Assembly (NCBI RefSeq): GCF_019112545.1
Contig: NW_025064894.1
Location: 520,662 to 584,661 of the forward strand
Reading direction: 5' to 3'
Origin: Guyanagaster necrorhizus
Lineage: Eukaryota > Basidiomycota > Agaricomycetes > Agaricales > Physalacriaceae
DNA: 64,000 bases
The notes under the pieces are model-generated. The model searched no databases. It saw nothing but the letters and a program-made list of their open reading frames with translations, and was not told the DNA's origin. A program made the position numbers and the translations under genes. Of the stretch, positions 23,914-36,100 are shown one piece after another; the stretch's first letter is position 1; each line of letters starts with the position of its first letter.

Positions 23914-25266
23914 ATGGAATCGGAAATTCCCCCTCCCAACGACTCTTATGTGTCATCCAAGTCGACACGAGATGACCCACCCATCTTGCGAGTGATGCTA
24001 GAGATATCTACCACTATCTTTTCTTGGACCCTCATCGCTAATGAGCAGGATTGCTGCTATGACACCCCCTGGATTCTCTCTCAAGTCTGTCAACAATGGA
24101 GAGACATCACACTATCATACCCTGAATTATGGACTCATGTTCGTATCCAGAGGTCACAGACTAGCTATTTTTCATATCCAGCAGGTCGGATCCATCAGCT
24201 AAAAACGTCCCTCGTCCTATCCCAATCCTCCCCTCTCCGTATCTGGTACGAGGCAAGAAGTGATCCTAATGGACATCTTTGGAATGTGCTCTTGGATTAT
24301 TGTCGTCACTGGGGCACCATTAAAATCTATGCCACAGATTACTTTTTTGATCATTTTCGCAAGCCACAAATACATGCCCTTCCTTTGCTGGAGCGATTCC
24401 ACATTTTCCACTCTTTCCATTCCTACGGTATTAGTTCTAGGATTGTGCTTGATGAGGACATCGTGGACGCACTTGCTACAGCTCCCCGTCTCCATGATAT
24501 CCTCTTGGTTGGCTTCAAATCTCCAACCTCCCTCAGTCTCCCTTGGTTGCAACTGACCGATATTGATTTTCCTTGCGGATCCCCCCAAGGTGACATCAAT
24601 ATTTTACGCAAGGCCCCAAACTTGCAACGGTTATCTCTCCGAGGTAATACATACAATCTCAGCCTACCCGCTCCCATCATACACAGATCATTGTGCCACC
24701 TGACCACACCTGTCTCCGCACTGCCGTATCTTACACTTCCTAGACTGGAACACTTATTCGCTATTACTCCCCCAGGCACCATTCCGTCGCCTACCCCGGC
24801 TATCCACAAGTTCATCATACGCTCTCAATGCGCTTTGCGAAACTTGCATTTGAAGAACGTTACTATCGATCAGTCTCTCATCGATCTGATGAAGGATGCA
24901 CCCACAGCCAAGGTGTTCCGCCTCGAAGCCAGGCGTTGCTCACTGGATGCATTCGATGCATTCAGCGAATCCCTCACATATTCAGAGGGAGACAGGCCCA
25001 TGCTTCTTCCTCATCTTGTGGACCTTCACATCACGGCAGGCTCTGTCCTGCCTGTCACCTATGCATTCATAATGATGGTGCAGTCAAGGTGGTATGTTGA
25101 TCGAACTCGGGCTGTGCAGCTACGCTCCCTAAACGGTGTGGATCTTGATGATCAGATGTTGCCTGATGATGCAAAGTTATTAACGCAAGTAGATGAGGAG
25201 AGATTTCAGTTCTATATTGGTGTATGTGGGGGTGTCATACTTGTAAAAGAAGATCCCTATGAATAG
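23914..25266 (+). CDS. F-box domain protein (agaricomycete family)
   Basis: A single exon of 450 residues from ATG 23,914; an in-frame ATG at 23,767 is an alternative. F-box proteins recruit substrates to SCF ubiquitin ligases by binding Skp1. The C-terminal half of the motif is clear at residues 53-75, PWILSQVCQQWRDITLSYP then ELW. The usual N-terminal LPxE part is poorly preserved (ILRVMLEISTTIFSW). The rest has Leu-rich segments typical of the family's C-terminal repeats. CpG is present throughout. Decayed relatives lie at 11,605-13,180 and 31,830-32,478. The substrate cannot be predicted. Confidence 0.75.
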   Translation: MESEIPPPNDSYVSSKSTRDDPPILRVMLEISTTIFSWTLIANEQDCCYDTPWILSQVCQQWRDITLSYPELWTHVRIQRSQTSYFSYPAGRIHQLKTSLVLSQSSPLRIWYEARSDPNGHLWNVLLDYCRHWGTIKIYATDYFFDHFRKPQIHALPLLERFHIFHSFHSYGISSRIVLDEDIVDALATAPRLHDILLVGFKSPTSLSLPWLQLTDIDFPCGSPQGDINILRKAPNLQRLSLRGNTYNLSLPAPIIHRSLCHLTTPVSALPYLTLPRLEHLFAITPPGTIPSPTPAIHKFIIRSQCALRNLHLKNVTIDQSLIDLMKDAPTAKVFRLEARRCSLDAFDAFSESLTYSEGDRPMLLPHLVDLHITAGSVLPVTYAFIMMVQSRWYVDRTRAVQLRSLNGVDLDDQMLPDDAKLLTQVDEERFQFYIGVCGGVILVKEDPYE

Positions 25267-25631
25267 AAGGTGCTATCTGGTTTTGACTAGATATTTTTGA
25301 TACATTGGCCAGTTCACCTCTTAGTTGACTACCTGTACATTTATGTATTATTATGTTTTCTTCCTTTTGCAAGCCTTTGTGTTCTGCATCTTGTTCTGTT
25401 TTCATCAAGTTCTTTTCCCTCTTTTGTCTGGTAGTCACATTCTCTGTGTCTTATTTTCTACAGAAAATCTGCTGCCATTATTGAAGCAAAGAATCTACAG
25501 ATTGCAGGGATGCAAAATTCAAATAAATGGGTTGATTGAACAAGTTGGCTGGCTGTGTTGATGGGCTTGGTACTCTTTGTTTCACTAAATGTCATCCTTT
25601 ATGGTACTAATTTAGTGCCCAATGACACTGT
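25267..25631. other. CpG-free stretch between F-box gene and tRNA-Ile
   Basis: I see no CG from the F-box stop codon to the tRNA. Parts match the reverse complement of 31,177-31,480, for example ACATTGGCCAGTTCACCTCT against GTATTGGCTAGTTCATCTTA. This supports duplication of the F-box/tRNA block. No ORF of note. Confidence 0.5.
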
Positions 25632-25705
25632 GGCCGACTAGCTCAGTTGGTTAGAGCGTCGTGCTAATAACGCGAAGGTCTTGGGTTCGATCCCCACGTT
25701 GGCCA
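25632..25705 (+). tRNA. tRNA-Ile (anticodon AAT)
   Basis: A 74 nt cloverleaf identical to the copy at 18,906-18,979, with AAT at positions 34-36 and no intron. A T run (GCTTTTTTG near 25,720) follows as Pol III terminator. Confidence 0.95.
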
Positions 25706-26266
25706 TCTGGGGAATCCATTTAGCTTTTTTGTTTTCTACTTCATCAGGTCCTGACTAGGGTTGCGCAAGCCCCAAGGGGGGTAAGTTATAGTCTGTTTTT
25801 ACCGACTTCTTCAAGGGGGTTATTTTGATGAGGTAATTTACCCTTACTTTCCTTATCACGTGACAAATCACATGACTGGTGCGTGGCAGATTAAAATACT
25901 ATACCTTCTATTTGTAAATACAAAATGTATATAATAGTACTGAATGTAACACGTAAAATACTGCCCATGCATAGCCAACAGTTAAACCTTACCGTCTGCT
26001 TCTGCGAGAGGATGTCCGAAATTCCGGCAAATCCCTCCCGGCTTTCATTACGTCTTTTGACGAATCCTCAACTTTTCACCTCTGCCCTAGGTTTTAGACT
26101 CAGCCCTTGGCCAAAATTTCAGTAAACATTATTGGGGATCTGAGCATAGACGATGGTGTTACGACGGTGTCTTCAGACTGTGACAACATATGTAGGGCTG
26201 AAGTCCAGGATGATGTTCTTAAACGAGCCATAGGACAGTACGTTGAACTAGTATGCAATTTCTTTC
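25706..26266. other. Intergenic
   Basis: No gene recognised. GGGGGGTAAGTTA near 25,777 and CTTCAAGGGGGTTA near 25,810 are G-rich runs in an otherwise AT-rich stretch. A short plus ORF from 26,107 overlaps the next gene antisense and is not called. Confidence 0.4.
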
Positions 26267-26915
26267 CTACTGACGGGTACCTTCACGTCGGTGAGCAGCC
26301 GGCGAAGACAAGCGATCAACTACCTTTTCCCCCGACTCCACTAACGCATCTAGGTACCTTTTCGTTCCGTACAGTCCTAGAAGTGATCGTAAGAGCGCGT
26401 ACCTCAGCGCCAGTCGATAATTCCACTGACCATCCTTGATAGTGGCCCACGTGAACTTCCCTTCCTCGCCCTTCCAACGGGACGGATAATACCTCTCAGG
26501 CAAAGACACTCTGATGACCTTGCTGTGCTCATCCACAGTAACGACATTATATGTTCTTATATAGGCCTGCATCATCTGCACCACCCCCTCCGGAGTGGCG
26601 AGACGATATTCTTGTGGGTTATTAAGCAGCGATCCCCAATAATAACCTGTCCGTCGTCGTCGTCGTCAACATCTCTCGCGCGGTCTTCTCCCCAACAGGT
26701 CACGTACAACAACTGTTTATAACCTGCCGCCACGAGCTTATCTGACGGTGCTGGAACTGCAAGAAGGCGAGTTCTTCAGCTGAACAGTGGTTTCGGGTCC
26801 GGGGAAGTTCCCGATTGATGATGTCTTCTGGCAGCATCGGTGGTGGGATCATGTACCTGGGAGCTCCTTGCAGACGGTAATGCGATGGCGAGAGAGGCTG
26901 ATCAGAGTCATCCAT
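26267..26915 (-). CDS. Unrecognised protein, at least two exons (approximate model)
   Basis: On the minus strand a first part (26,915 down to about 26,740) reads MDDSDQPLSPSHYRLQGAPR and ends AEELAFLQFQHRQ. A second part from about 26,630 down to 26,267 reads YYWGSLLNNPQEYRLATPEG and then VSLPERYYPSRWKGEEGKF. The two are in different frames and need one intron or more in between; I could not fix the junctions. Near 26,650 a run of GAC/CGT repeats codes either poly-Asp or poly-Arg depending on frame. No family is recognised. Confidence 0.45.
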
Positions 26916-27539
26916 CAGGGTGGGGGGAAGGCAAATAGGTTCTCTTTGTTCTTGGGTTGACGGTTTTATTGATGCACTTTTATAGCAGTGGCGTCGTCCT
27001 GCATTTTTCAGGGGTCCTGGTTACTGCCCTGTTCCCCGCCCCAAAAACGTGGGGTGTGACTTTATATTTCGTCGTTGCTGGGTGCGATAATGATTTGTCC
27101 AATTCAGAGCATTTCCTTTGAGATTTTGGACTGGAGACATCACGTATTGCAGTGAAAGCAAAATAGATTTCGCCCAGAACACATGCTGTGTACAGGTTAA
27201 AAGTCCGCGCGCTCTTTGTTTTCCGGTTCCGACCATGACTCTGATAGATACTAAAAAGGTTCTCAGTTGTATCTCTTTCCTCTTGTTCCTGACTTGAGGC
27301 CTGAAGGCCCTAATAACAGTTCCGAATCTATGCCCCTTCTTTACTCGTTATCTTCCCAGAATCGATGGTCTGGTAACCAGGGGTTGCTTAACTGGGTGAA
27401 TGTGCACATCTATTTCATAACTTTCTCTCCCGGCCGACATTCAACCCAAGGCGAAGACTAAGTCATATACTTTCGGCGAGACCATCACGCCTTGAGGTCC
27501 GAGTCTTACTGTATATGTGTATATGTATACCATTGCAAA

Positions 27540-27557
27540 ATATATATATATATATAT
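27540..27557. repeat. (AT)9 microsatellite
   Basis: Nine AT units lie just downstream of the VPS9-domain gene. The rest of 26,950-27,586 shows no gene. Confidence 0.9.
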
Positions 27558-27586
27558 CGTCCGCACAAAAGATCATATCTACATAT

Positions 27587-30500
27587 CTACTCAGGCTTGA
27601 ACCCACCGATCGCCCTAACATCCTCTACAATACGTCTATACTCCTTCAATAGCTCCGCAACTTCCGACATCTTCAAATCGTCCACCTCGCAATCTAAGAA
27701 TCGTTTATTGGGTGGTGCCAGAGATAACCGTCCCTGTACCACGGACTCCGCAACAGGACTGTCAACCAGATGAGATGTAGGCGGCAGAATAGACGGCCTT
27801 GGAGGCGAGCTCTACAAAATCATGATAAGCGCATTAGAACGGAGGAAAATTGAAATTGTGTACCTTCTTCGCAGTAAGAGCAGAGACACTAGCCAGCCGG
27901 TCACTCAAACTCGGCCGCGACGTCTTCCTCCGCTTCTTCTTCGAGCTCATCATACTCTCGAAACTCTTGATACTCTTCATATCCCCAGGGGGACTATAAT
28001 CCGCTTCTTCTTCGTCTTCGTCATCATCCTCGCTCTCCTCCTCTTCCTCCTCCTCACTCTCATCGTCACTCGACATAAATACCCCGCTTCTAACCGACCC
28101 AGCTCTGCTCCTCCTGCTCCGCACCGACCCCGGCCTCGACACCGTAACCAGTTCCTCCTCGCCTCCCATTTTCGGCGTCGACCCAGGCAACATGCTCTTG
28201 ATCGAAAACCCACTCTCCCTCCTCAACAGCCCAAATCCAGGCCTCACTGCATTCCAAGGAGTAGAGCCCTGCACGTTATCCATGGCAGGTGCGTTGGTAT
28301 TGTTCGGCAGCAGAGACTTGAGCATCCCGAATGAGGTATCGACAACTCCAGTGAGGACCTTGTTCGCAGATCCAGCGATCGCGTCGACTTGCTGCTCCAC
28401 GCGACCGCGTAATCCATCCTTGGCGGCGCCCCGCTCCTGCGAGGAAGCACGTGAAGAGGGAGGGGGAGCGGACGTCACGATAGGTATTGGGGTCAGATCT
28501 GCCGCACTAACACAAAAGAGGTTAACCAAATGTCAAACAGAATCACAAAACCAACCTCAACACTCGTCCACCCTCCTGACCCAAGCCCAGGCTCTTCAGA
28601 TCCACATTCTCCAGGAACTCGATAACGGCCATAAGGTTGATAACACAATAGTTCTCTTCTCCATTCGCGTGTTTGTTTCTGAATCGTTGGGTATACAATA
28701 CATGCGACACGAGATGAGGGGGATTCGACTTGACGACAGAAAAAATGAGAAGAGGGAAGAGAACGTCAAGAGATATTGGCGTTTCATCTTGCGATGTGTT
28801 AGGTTTATCTGAAGCCGCCGTCGAAGGTCGAGGTGATGAAGAGGAGGGGGAAACCGGTTTGTTCCCTTCGTCATTTACTGCCGAACTATGCACAATGACT
28901 CCGTTGGCTTTCTGTTCTGGTTCGGCGATGGTAGGGACCGATTGTGAGTTTGGGGCGGGATCCTTTGCCTGGGACTCGATGCGTAGGGAGCCATGGTCCT
29001 GGTCCTTGCTCAGATTTCTGGCCTTCTGCGTTGGCTCCAGCATCACTTCTGCTGGCAGCGTTTCGTTCTCGTTTCTCAGGCGTATGGGCGGTAGTCTGGT
29101 AAGACCCTCTGATAAAGAAAGTCGTCAGGTCTTCACACGGCCGCTGAAGAAAGAACCCACCAACGATAATCTTGTGAGCCTCAACAAGAAGCGCAGCTTT
29201 ATCGGCCGGAGATCTGACGGAGTCTAGTTGGGTCAGCACTAAAAAATAGTGAGGATATGGCAACATTGCATCGGGCAGGACTTACTGCCTCCGCAAGCCT
29301 GAATTAGACCGTCTAGGTCTTGTTGGTTGGCAACATCTCCGTCAATAATAATGTCAAGATGCTGGAGACCAAGGTCGAGCATGTTCAGTGCAGCAACACG
29401 ACTCGACAATGCTTCATCGTGATCGAGATCGTCCGACTGCGAGGGATATAAGAGCCTATCACTGGTAGTCAGCTTTTGTCCATCTCAGAGAAGGAACGAA
29501 GGCAACCTATCGTAAAACAGCTCGCATATCGCCTTCTCGACGCGATCAAGCACCTTGGTTTCGTCATCCTCAGAAGACGGATCTTGGAGCTCGTTCTTCT
29601 CCTCATCTTCCTTCCTTGCTCGTAACCTAAGTTCCTCCTCTATTCCATAGTAGAAGTCTTGAAACATGTCTGACACCTCGGCCGTGTCATAGTCGATGGG
29701 CTGGATCACGTATTTCACGCCGGGATTGGCCTCCCCGCCAGCCTCCGATTTCCTCACCCTGTAAAAGGGATGAAGACTGTCCGTGAACGCTCTCGTACGA
29801 TTAATCAGCCAGCGTGGTGAACCAGCTAGAGACTCTGATATGCAACTCTTGAGTGCAAGCAGAGTCTGTTTACATATATCGTTGAAGATGACCGGTTCCG
29901 AAATAGTAAATGCAGGAATGATTATAGGGGCGGGGAAAGTGGGGAAAGTATCTTCAACACTAGAAATACTACTCGTTGACGGCGTCGATTTATGACCAAA
30001 GAGAGATGCGAAAGGATTTGTTAAACGCGACGCTTGCTGAGATGGACGAGGAGGGAGTGGAGGTTTCGCGCGGGGTGGAACAGGTAATGATGTAGTGTGT
30101 GATGGTACGCGGAAAGAAGGAAATGCACTCGTCACTTGAGGTAAGGGTGGTAGGTTCGCAAGTGTTGTGGATCGCGTAGAAGGAGTCAAGATTCCTTGGT
30201 AGAGCTTTGAAGAAGGGTGAAGGGAAGATTGGAAGGTAAGTGTCGTGCTGGAGATTCGTTAGAGCAGTACGCGAAAGAGAAATCAGTGCGTACTTATTCA
30301 GCACACCTCGGAGACCAGACAAGGTAACGATGGGAGCTTCCTTGCGTGAAGACCCATCGCAAAGGACGATATGGTCCTTCACAAAGTCGGCAGTGATCCT
30401 TTCATTCGTCGCTGGTTCCAATGGCAATAAAAGTGTTGCCTAATTGGTAGCCTCAGCCTCAGTATGTGTATGTATGGTAGCACGTACTTTGCCATTGGTA

Positions 30501-30889
30501 ACAGCACTCCAAACATCTACCCATTCCTCTGCGTTCTCCGTCTCCGAGGTAAGCTTCTCAAGAATGGCCCAGCCAATTGTTCCCGTATCCAGGCCGATAT
30601 TCTGGGCCGCCGCCTTGAGGTTCATCAGCTGCAGCTTGCTCGTCGCGTCACCCTGATGTTGTATGTTAGAAGAGGAGGCCGAAGGTAGTACATTCGTCGT
30701 CGTAGCTGTCGTCGTTGGTAGTCGCTGCCTGGGCGTGTACGGTACATATCGCTGTGCAGAGTCGCCCGTGGGCGAAAGAAGAGGGTGCGCAGTCAGAGAT
30801 TCATTCGACGGTGTCCTGCTCAGCAGACGGCTTTGAGTGCGCCCTATCGACGTCGTCGGAAAGAGATGGTCGCGCTGCGTGGTCATCAT
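27587..30889 (-). CDS. VPS9-domain protein, predicted Rab5-type guanine nucleotide exchange factor
   Basis: VPS9 domains load GTP on Rab5-class GTPases in endosomal and vacuolar transport. Minus-strand exons are 30,488-30,889, 30,294-30,439, 29,507-30,247, 29,286-29,455, 29,165-29,238, 28,556-29,106, 27,864-28,506 and 27,587-27,811. They sum to 2,952 nt, 983 residues in phase. Introns are 46-58 bp. Residues 1-410 are mostly disordered and Ser/Pro-rich. The domain begins about residue 415 (RVEKAICELFYDRL) and continues LLYPSQSDDLDHDEALSS and LGLQHLDIIIDGD. A Ser-rich insert (about 540-620) precedes the core FPLLIFSVVKSNPPHLVSHV and EENYCVINLMAVIEF. The C-terminus has a long acidic run and KSKKKRRK-type basic clusters. 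Intron 5 uses a less usual acceptor (CAGAG). Confidence 0.85.
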
Positions 30890-31102
30890 GCATCACGGTG
30901 TCCTAGAAAGGAGCATTTGATTATGTGATAAATTGGATTCTGGTGAACCCGGGTCTGAGATCCGACATCTCATGCTGGTCTCAGGAATTACCGTATCAAA
31001 AATTAAACTCCTGGGTCTGAACTCAGGAAAAGTAATGGAAACACCAGAAGGCGCTGCATTCCAAAAGGAACTACTAATAAAAAGACAAATTGCCCTCAGT
31101 AT
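30890..31102. other. Short intergenic region
   Basis: Upstream region of the VPS9-domain gene and 3' flank of the tRNA. No gene; the T run needed for Pol III termination (GTCTTTTT on the minus strand) lies near 31,085. Confidence 0.5.
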
Positions 31103-31176
31103 TGGCCAACGTGGGGATCGAACCCAAGACCTTCGTGTTATTAGCACGACGCTCTAACCAACTGAGCTAGTCGGCC
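31103..31176 (-). tRNA. tRNA-Ile (anticodon AAT), at the island edge
   Basis: A 74 nt cloverleaf like the other two copies, with one change in the anticodon stem: CACGA instead of CGCGA, which turns a G-U pair into A-U. A and B boxes are intact, so it can be functional. CpG-containing sequence lies on its 3' side and CpG-free decayed DNA on its 5' side. Confidence 0.95.
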
Positions 31177-31829
31177 ACACAATTGAGACTATTATTTCTA
31201 CTATTATAACAGGAAAGCCGGTTGGTTATTTTTTAACAAACCAGTCCACACTCTCTGCATGCTTTAAAGAGCCACTATGAACATCTCAATGCAGTTTTTG
31301 CAGTATCCAGTTACCAGTAAAAGATAAATTTCCATATAGTCAAGTAGTATAAGATGAACTAGCCAATACAAAAAGATACTCTCCAATGAAAATCAGAGAG
31401 AACATTTTACAAAAAGGATCATAACTTCTGATGACATTCTGAAGCATGAAAATGTAAGGCTGTAATCCTTCTACACCTGTTTGCCCCCAAAACTTAGCAT
31501 CACTAAAATACAGCTTCTGCAAATAGGCAGATTAGATCATACAATCATACAGTACTTGTCTGGTCAATTATGGCTTCACACTATACTATATACAGTGTAT
31601 GGCCATATAGAGGACAGCCATCAACCATCAGAAAATTTGGCCTTAACAGTATGATGACAATGAGAGCTGTAATTATCATATATACACTGATAGTTATCTA
31701 TAAGAACTGAAATTAGAGGCTAATATAGTAGAAATAGTTAGCTTTCATTATTTTATATCTACACTAGTTGAAACAACTCACTAATTTGTCTATTTTCAGA
31801 TACTCATATAGAACTTATACAGTTCAAAA
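31177..31829. other. CpG-poor flank between tRNA-Ile and F-box fragment
   Basis: Only one CG is seen, near 31,215. The part to about 31,480 matches the tRNA-proximal flank of the F-box gene at 25,267-25,631 in reverse orientation. No gene. Confidence 0.5.
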
Positions 31830-32478
31830 TGGACTGAACTCTCTGGCAATGCAGATACTTATATGATAGTACCTATATAACTATATCATATGGTGACAGT
31901 GCAAAATCCTATAGTCAACATAGCATCTGGACTGCACCATCATTGTGAATGCATGGCTGATAGATAGGAGGGTGTCTCTATTTATATGAAGATACATAAG
32001 ATAAGGTAGTAGCATATCAAAGATAGGCTTGTCTGCCTCTGGATATTTAAAAGATTTACTGAAGACTTCAAATGTATCATGATCCAGTGGACAATGCCAG
32101 AATTTGAGATGCAACACCTTGACCATGGATGTATCTTTCATCAAATTAGTGAGAGACTAATTCATAATAATGCCATATAACTGCAAGTTTCACAAAGCAT
32201 ATTGAGAACATATGATGAACTCATAGATAATTGGAGTAGGCAATAGAATGGCATCTGAGAGAGTAATAATGAATAAGTGTTTCAGTCTAGGAAATATGAA
32301 ATATAGCAGTGCAAAGACAGATGCAGTCAGATAGCATAATGATATATATAATAGTGATAGCTAAAAAGCAGACTGATCAGAAGATTAAGTGACTGCATGT
32401 GAATAATGCATTTGGAGAAATAAAGTGGATAGAATACTGCAAAACCCATGGCATCATCCTGGAGCTTAGTGCATTCTA
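31830..32478 (-). pseudogene. Decayed 3' half of an F-box gene, cut by a copia LTR
   Basis: The minus strand matches the intact F-box gene from about 24,490 to its end. Near 32,000-32,140 it reads LMKDTSMVKVLHLKFWHCPL against LMKDAPTAKVFRLEARRCSL, and HAFTMMVQSRCYVD against YAFIMMVQSRWYVD. In the segment near 32,190, GCTTTGCGAAACTTG of the intact gene is GCTTTGTGAAACTTG here, an Arg codon turned to stop at a CpG. The 5' half is missing: a copia LTR starts at 32,479. Confidence 0.75.
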
Positions 32479-32765
32479 TGTTAGAGAATATCCATACATA
32501 TACCCTTATCTTCTCTTTTCAATCATCATCTGTTCCTACTTACTACACCTTTCAACTGTTACTCATTTCTACTTACTATATACATACATATCTCCTGTCA
32601 CTACTCAATTGCTTATATAGTCTGGCTGTAGATATCCATATACCTCAGTTATTTTGCCTACACTGTGCCCAACTGAAATATGTATACTATTACTGTGTCT
32701 CTTACTATATTACTCACTCTCATTTATAGAACACTGTTTATATTCTTCTATCAATAGAATATAGT
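32479..32765 (+). repeat. Copia 5' LTR (approximate 3' end)
   Basis: It starts TGTTAGAGAATATCC and contains CTCCTGTCACTACTCAATTG and CTTATATTCTTCTATCAATA-like blocks shared with the reverse complement of 55,905-56,110. The 3' end is set only roughly, near TATAGTTACTG. Confidence 0.55.
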
Positions 32766-33149
32766 TACTGTTGTCTAAAGCCTCAGTCAAAAAGAATACA
32801 CAGTGAGAATACAACTCAACCTACTACTATAACTACAATACTACACCATACCATAGTCCTCTCACTATGATTATTACATCTCTAAATGATGTTGTTAATG
32901 CCAGAAGTCACAATCCTTCTGGACATGTATAGTCATTTCAACATGAAGAACTACATCTTCTGGAAGCTACAGATAACTGAGTTACTAAAAGAAAGAGGGT
33001 TATGAGGATATATCAAAGGAACCACTACTCACCCCACTATCTCTAGAGCTACTATAACCACACTTGCAACTGTACTATTACCACTGGACTCCACCTCCAT
33101 CTATTTTTCCTCTCTATTCTATAACATATGGGTTTTTTGTGATTAACTA

Positions 33150-36100
33150 GCTTATTCTCACATTATGCTCAACATTCTTAATTCTATTGAACTAGAGGTT
33201 AAAACAGATGGGACAGAAAAAGAATGCTGAGAGTTTATTATCACAGAACATGCTAAAAAGACTGATATAGCTCTGTCAGAGGCTGAAGTGTCACTGAATT
33301 TCATAAAGTTCAATGAGAATAGTGACATAAATGCTCATATTGCTGACTTGCATATAAAACAATATGCTGTTAACAATCTTTGTGTGACAGCTCTGAGTGA
33401 CCAAGAGTTCAAGATAATTATTTGCTCTATTACTTCTACAGATCATTGAATGCCTGTCCTCTCAAGTCTATATCAGATAGCTATGTCCAGTGACATCATT
33501 TCTCACCTCCAAACCCATGCTGCAATCCTCTGTGCTGTGGGCAAAGGATCATTCCTATTCTGGGCTCTCACAATCTCTTCTGCCAGAACTCCTATGCCTC
33601 TCTGCAGATGCTGCAATCCTGAGTGCAAGGTCTGTGATAAAATCTGATACACTATGGAGAATTGTTATTGATCTGGTGGAGGAAAGAAAGGTCAATTCTC
33701 CTCTAACTTTAATCACCTCTGTCATACAAACCCGGCCAGTATGAATTAATTCAGCTGACACTATAAGGCATTTCATTCTTGTCATGCACACATCCACTGT
33801 TGAGATTGAACATGATAATGGTGCTATTATTGTTGAGAATGGTAGCACTAGAGAAAGAATATATAAGTGAAATAGTATCAGGTCATTTTTATGATGGGAT
33901 GAATCTGATAGCAACTCAGAGATCATGTTGAGCAATGAATTCTCAGACTAGAGTTCTGCTTCTGAGAGTGAGACAGCTATCACTGACTATACAGACCTAG
34001 AGAATGAGACAGACCCAGATATGCTGCCACTCATAAATGTTGAAGATGAGGATGATGCAGTAGATGATAATATGTTGCCTCCTGTTGACACTGTTCTTTA
34101 TGTGAATGGCCTTAAAAGAATTGTCCAGTTCACCTGTGAAATAAACCCTGCTGAGACTGCTTTTATAATGACTACATTCAAGAGATGCTCATCTTCTGTA
34201 ACCTTGACATTCATAGACTCTGGAGCCAGTGATTACCTCTTTCACAATCATAAAGACTTCACTGAATACATGCTGGTCACATTTCATACTGGTTTGTCTG
34301 CTATTGAAAAGAGAATTTTTGAGATTTTTGGCTAAAGGATGATGATGAAGATATTCAGGCTTGATGGGAAAGACATCAAGCTAACCTTTAAAAATGCATT
34401 GCACCCACCTTCATTGATGGCAAACCTCATCTCTGTGAGCATTCTAGACAAGGCTGGATTGTTGACTGTATTTTTCAATAGCTATGCAGCTGTCTGGGAC
34501 AAGTCTGGCAAAGAGATCTTTGCAGAATAGAGCTTAGATGGCATATATTTCCTAGATGCAGCATCCACTCTCTAGGCCATATCATCACAGTCATTGCCTA
34601 CCTTCCTGTGCCACTGACATTATCACTTCATTCATACAAGTCTTAAAAAGATTGAAGAAATAATATTGAAGAACCTCATAGATAGCTTGGAAATCACCTC
34701 TAATCCTCTCCAGAGCCAGTGTGAGGATTGTATCCTTGCACAGCATGCTTGTTGCTCATTTAATGAACCTACAGACTTTAATGTTGATCCTCTTGAACTA
34801 GTGGCTACAGATTTATAAGGACTGTCTCAAACAGCATCACATAGTGAAAAGACTTACATGATGATTTTTATGGATAGTGAGTCCTCCTTCAAAGGGAGGA
34901 GTTTCTTTCTGATAAGACTGATGACATGACCATTACTACATTCAACAAATATCATTGCATGACAGAAACTCAGACAGGTTGAAAGCTCAAGTGAGTGCAA
35001 GCTGATTGGGCCTTGGCAGGAACAATGTGGGTCTAATACTGTGCTGAGCACAGTATCTTGCTTGAGCTGACAGCTCCACACTCATCAGCACAGAATAGCT
35101 TAACAGAGTATGCTCTACACACTACTATAAAGGACACATGAGCATTATTGAGCAATTCTGATCTAGCTGATTGTTATTGAGTGGAGGTAGTGTCTATATT
35201 GATCTTTATGTAAAACTTGATGCTCTTAAGTCACCATCTTAGCATGGTATTAGCAGAGGCTTTCTTAAAACATCATCAGAATATTGTCTTCCTTCACATA
35301 TTCAGGTCAATCTGTTAGATGAAGAAGCCTATTTCTGGCAGAATTTTAGCAGATGGCAGAAGTAAGTTAGATGATCAATTAAAGAAGTGTCTATTTTTAG
35401 ATTATGCAGGGTCTAACTGCTGCATCCTCAATGATTCAGATCATGTCTCTATGTGATGTGATGTGATCTTTAATGAGAGGCCTGCATACCAAACTAGGAG
35501 TATGAGAGAGACAGAGAACAAACTTCTACTCACTGCTTCTACTTTCACTTTGACTCTGATTACATCCACTCTGCCAGAATTTATGACTGCCACCATCCCA
35601 ACATCTGAAGCCCCTGCTGCACTACCACTTCACTGATCAACATACTTGACACATCTGAGTGCTGATGCAACTAAATCTCTATTGTCAGAACAACATGAAG
35701 CTGAGGCTCACATAAGCAGAAAAAATTGGGCTATCAATAATAAGCAACCCTATGCATCAATGACAGTGTCAGAGAACTTATCTAATCCATGTATCTCATG
35801 TAACTATCAGAATGCCCTATAAGCTGACAAGAAACAATGGAAGGCTGCAATAGACATCAAATACAAAATGCATATGATGAAGCATGCATGGAACCTTATA
35901 GACAAGCCAGAGAGTGTGAATATGATGGACTGCAAGTGGATTTATGGTATAAAATAGAATCTGGAAATTGGACCAGAGACAAGACTAAGCTCATTGGCAA
36001 AAAATACACACAGCAGTATGGGCTTAACTACAATAATATCTGGGCCACTATGACTTACCTTGAATCCATCTATATGTCCACTGCTGTCATTGCAAAACTT

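Noticed and set aside
28192..28812. Long plus-strand ORFs opposite the VPS9-domain gene (also 27,822-28,334 and 28,730-29,227)
   Set aside because: They are antisense shadows of confirmed exons and carry no domain.
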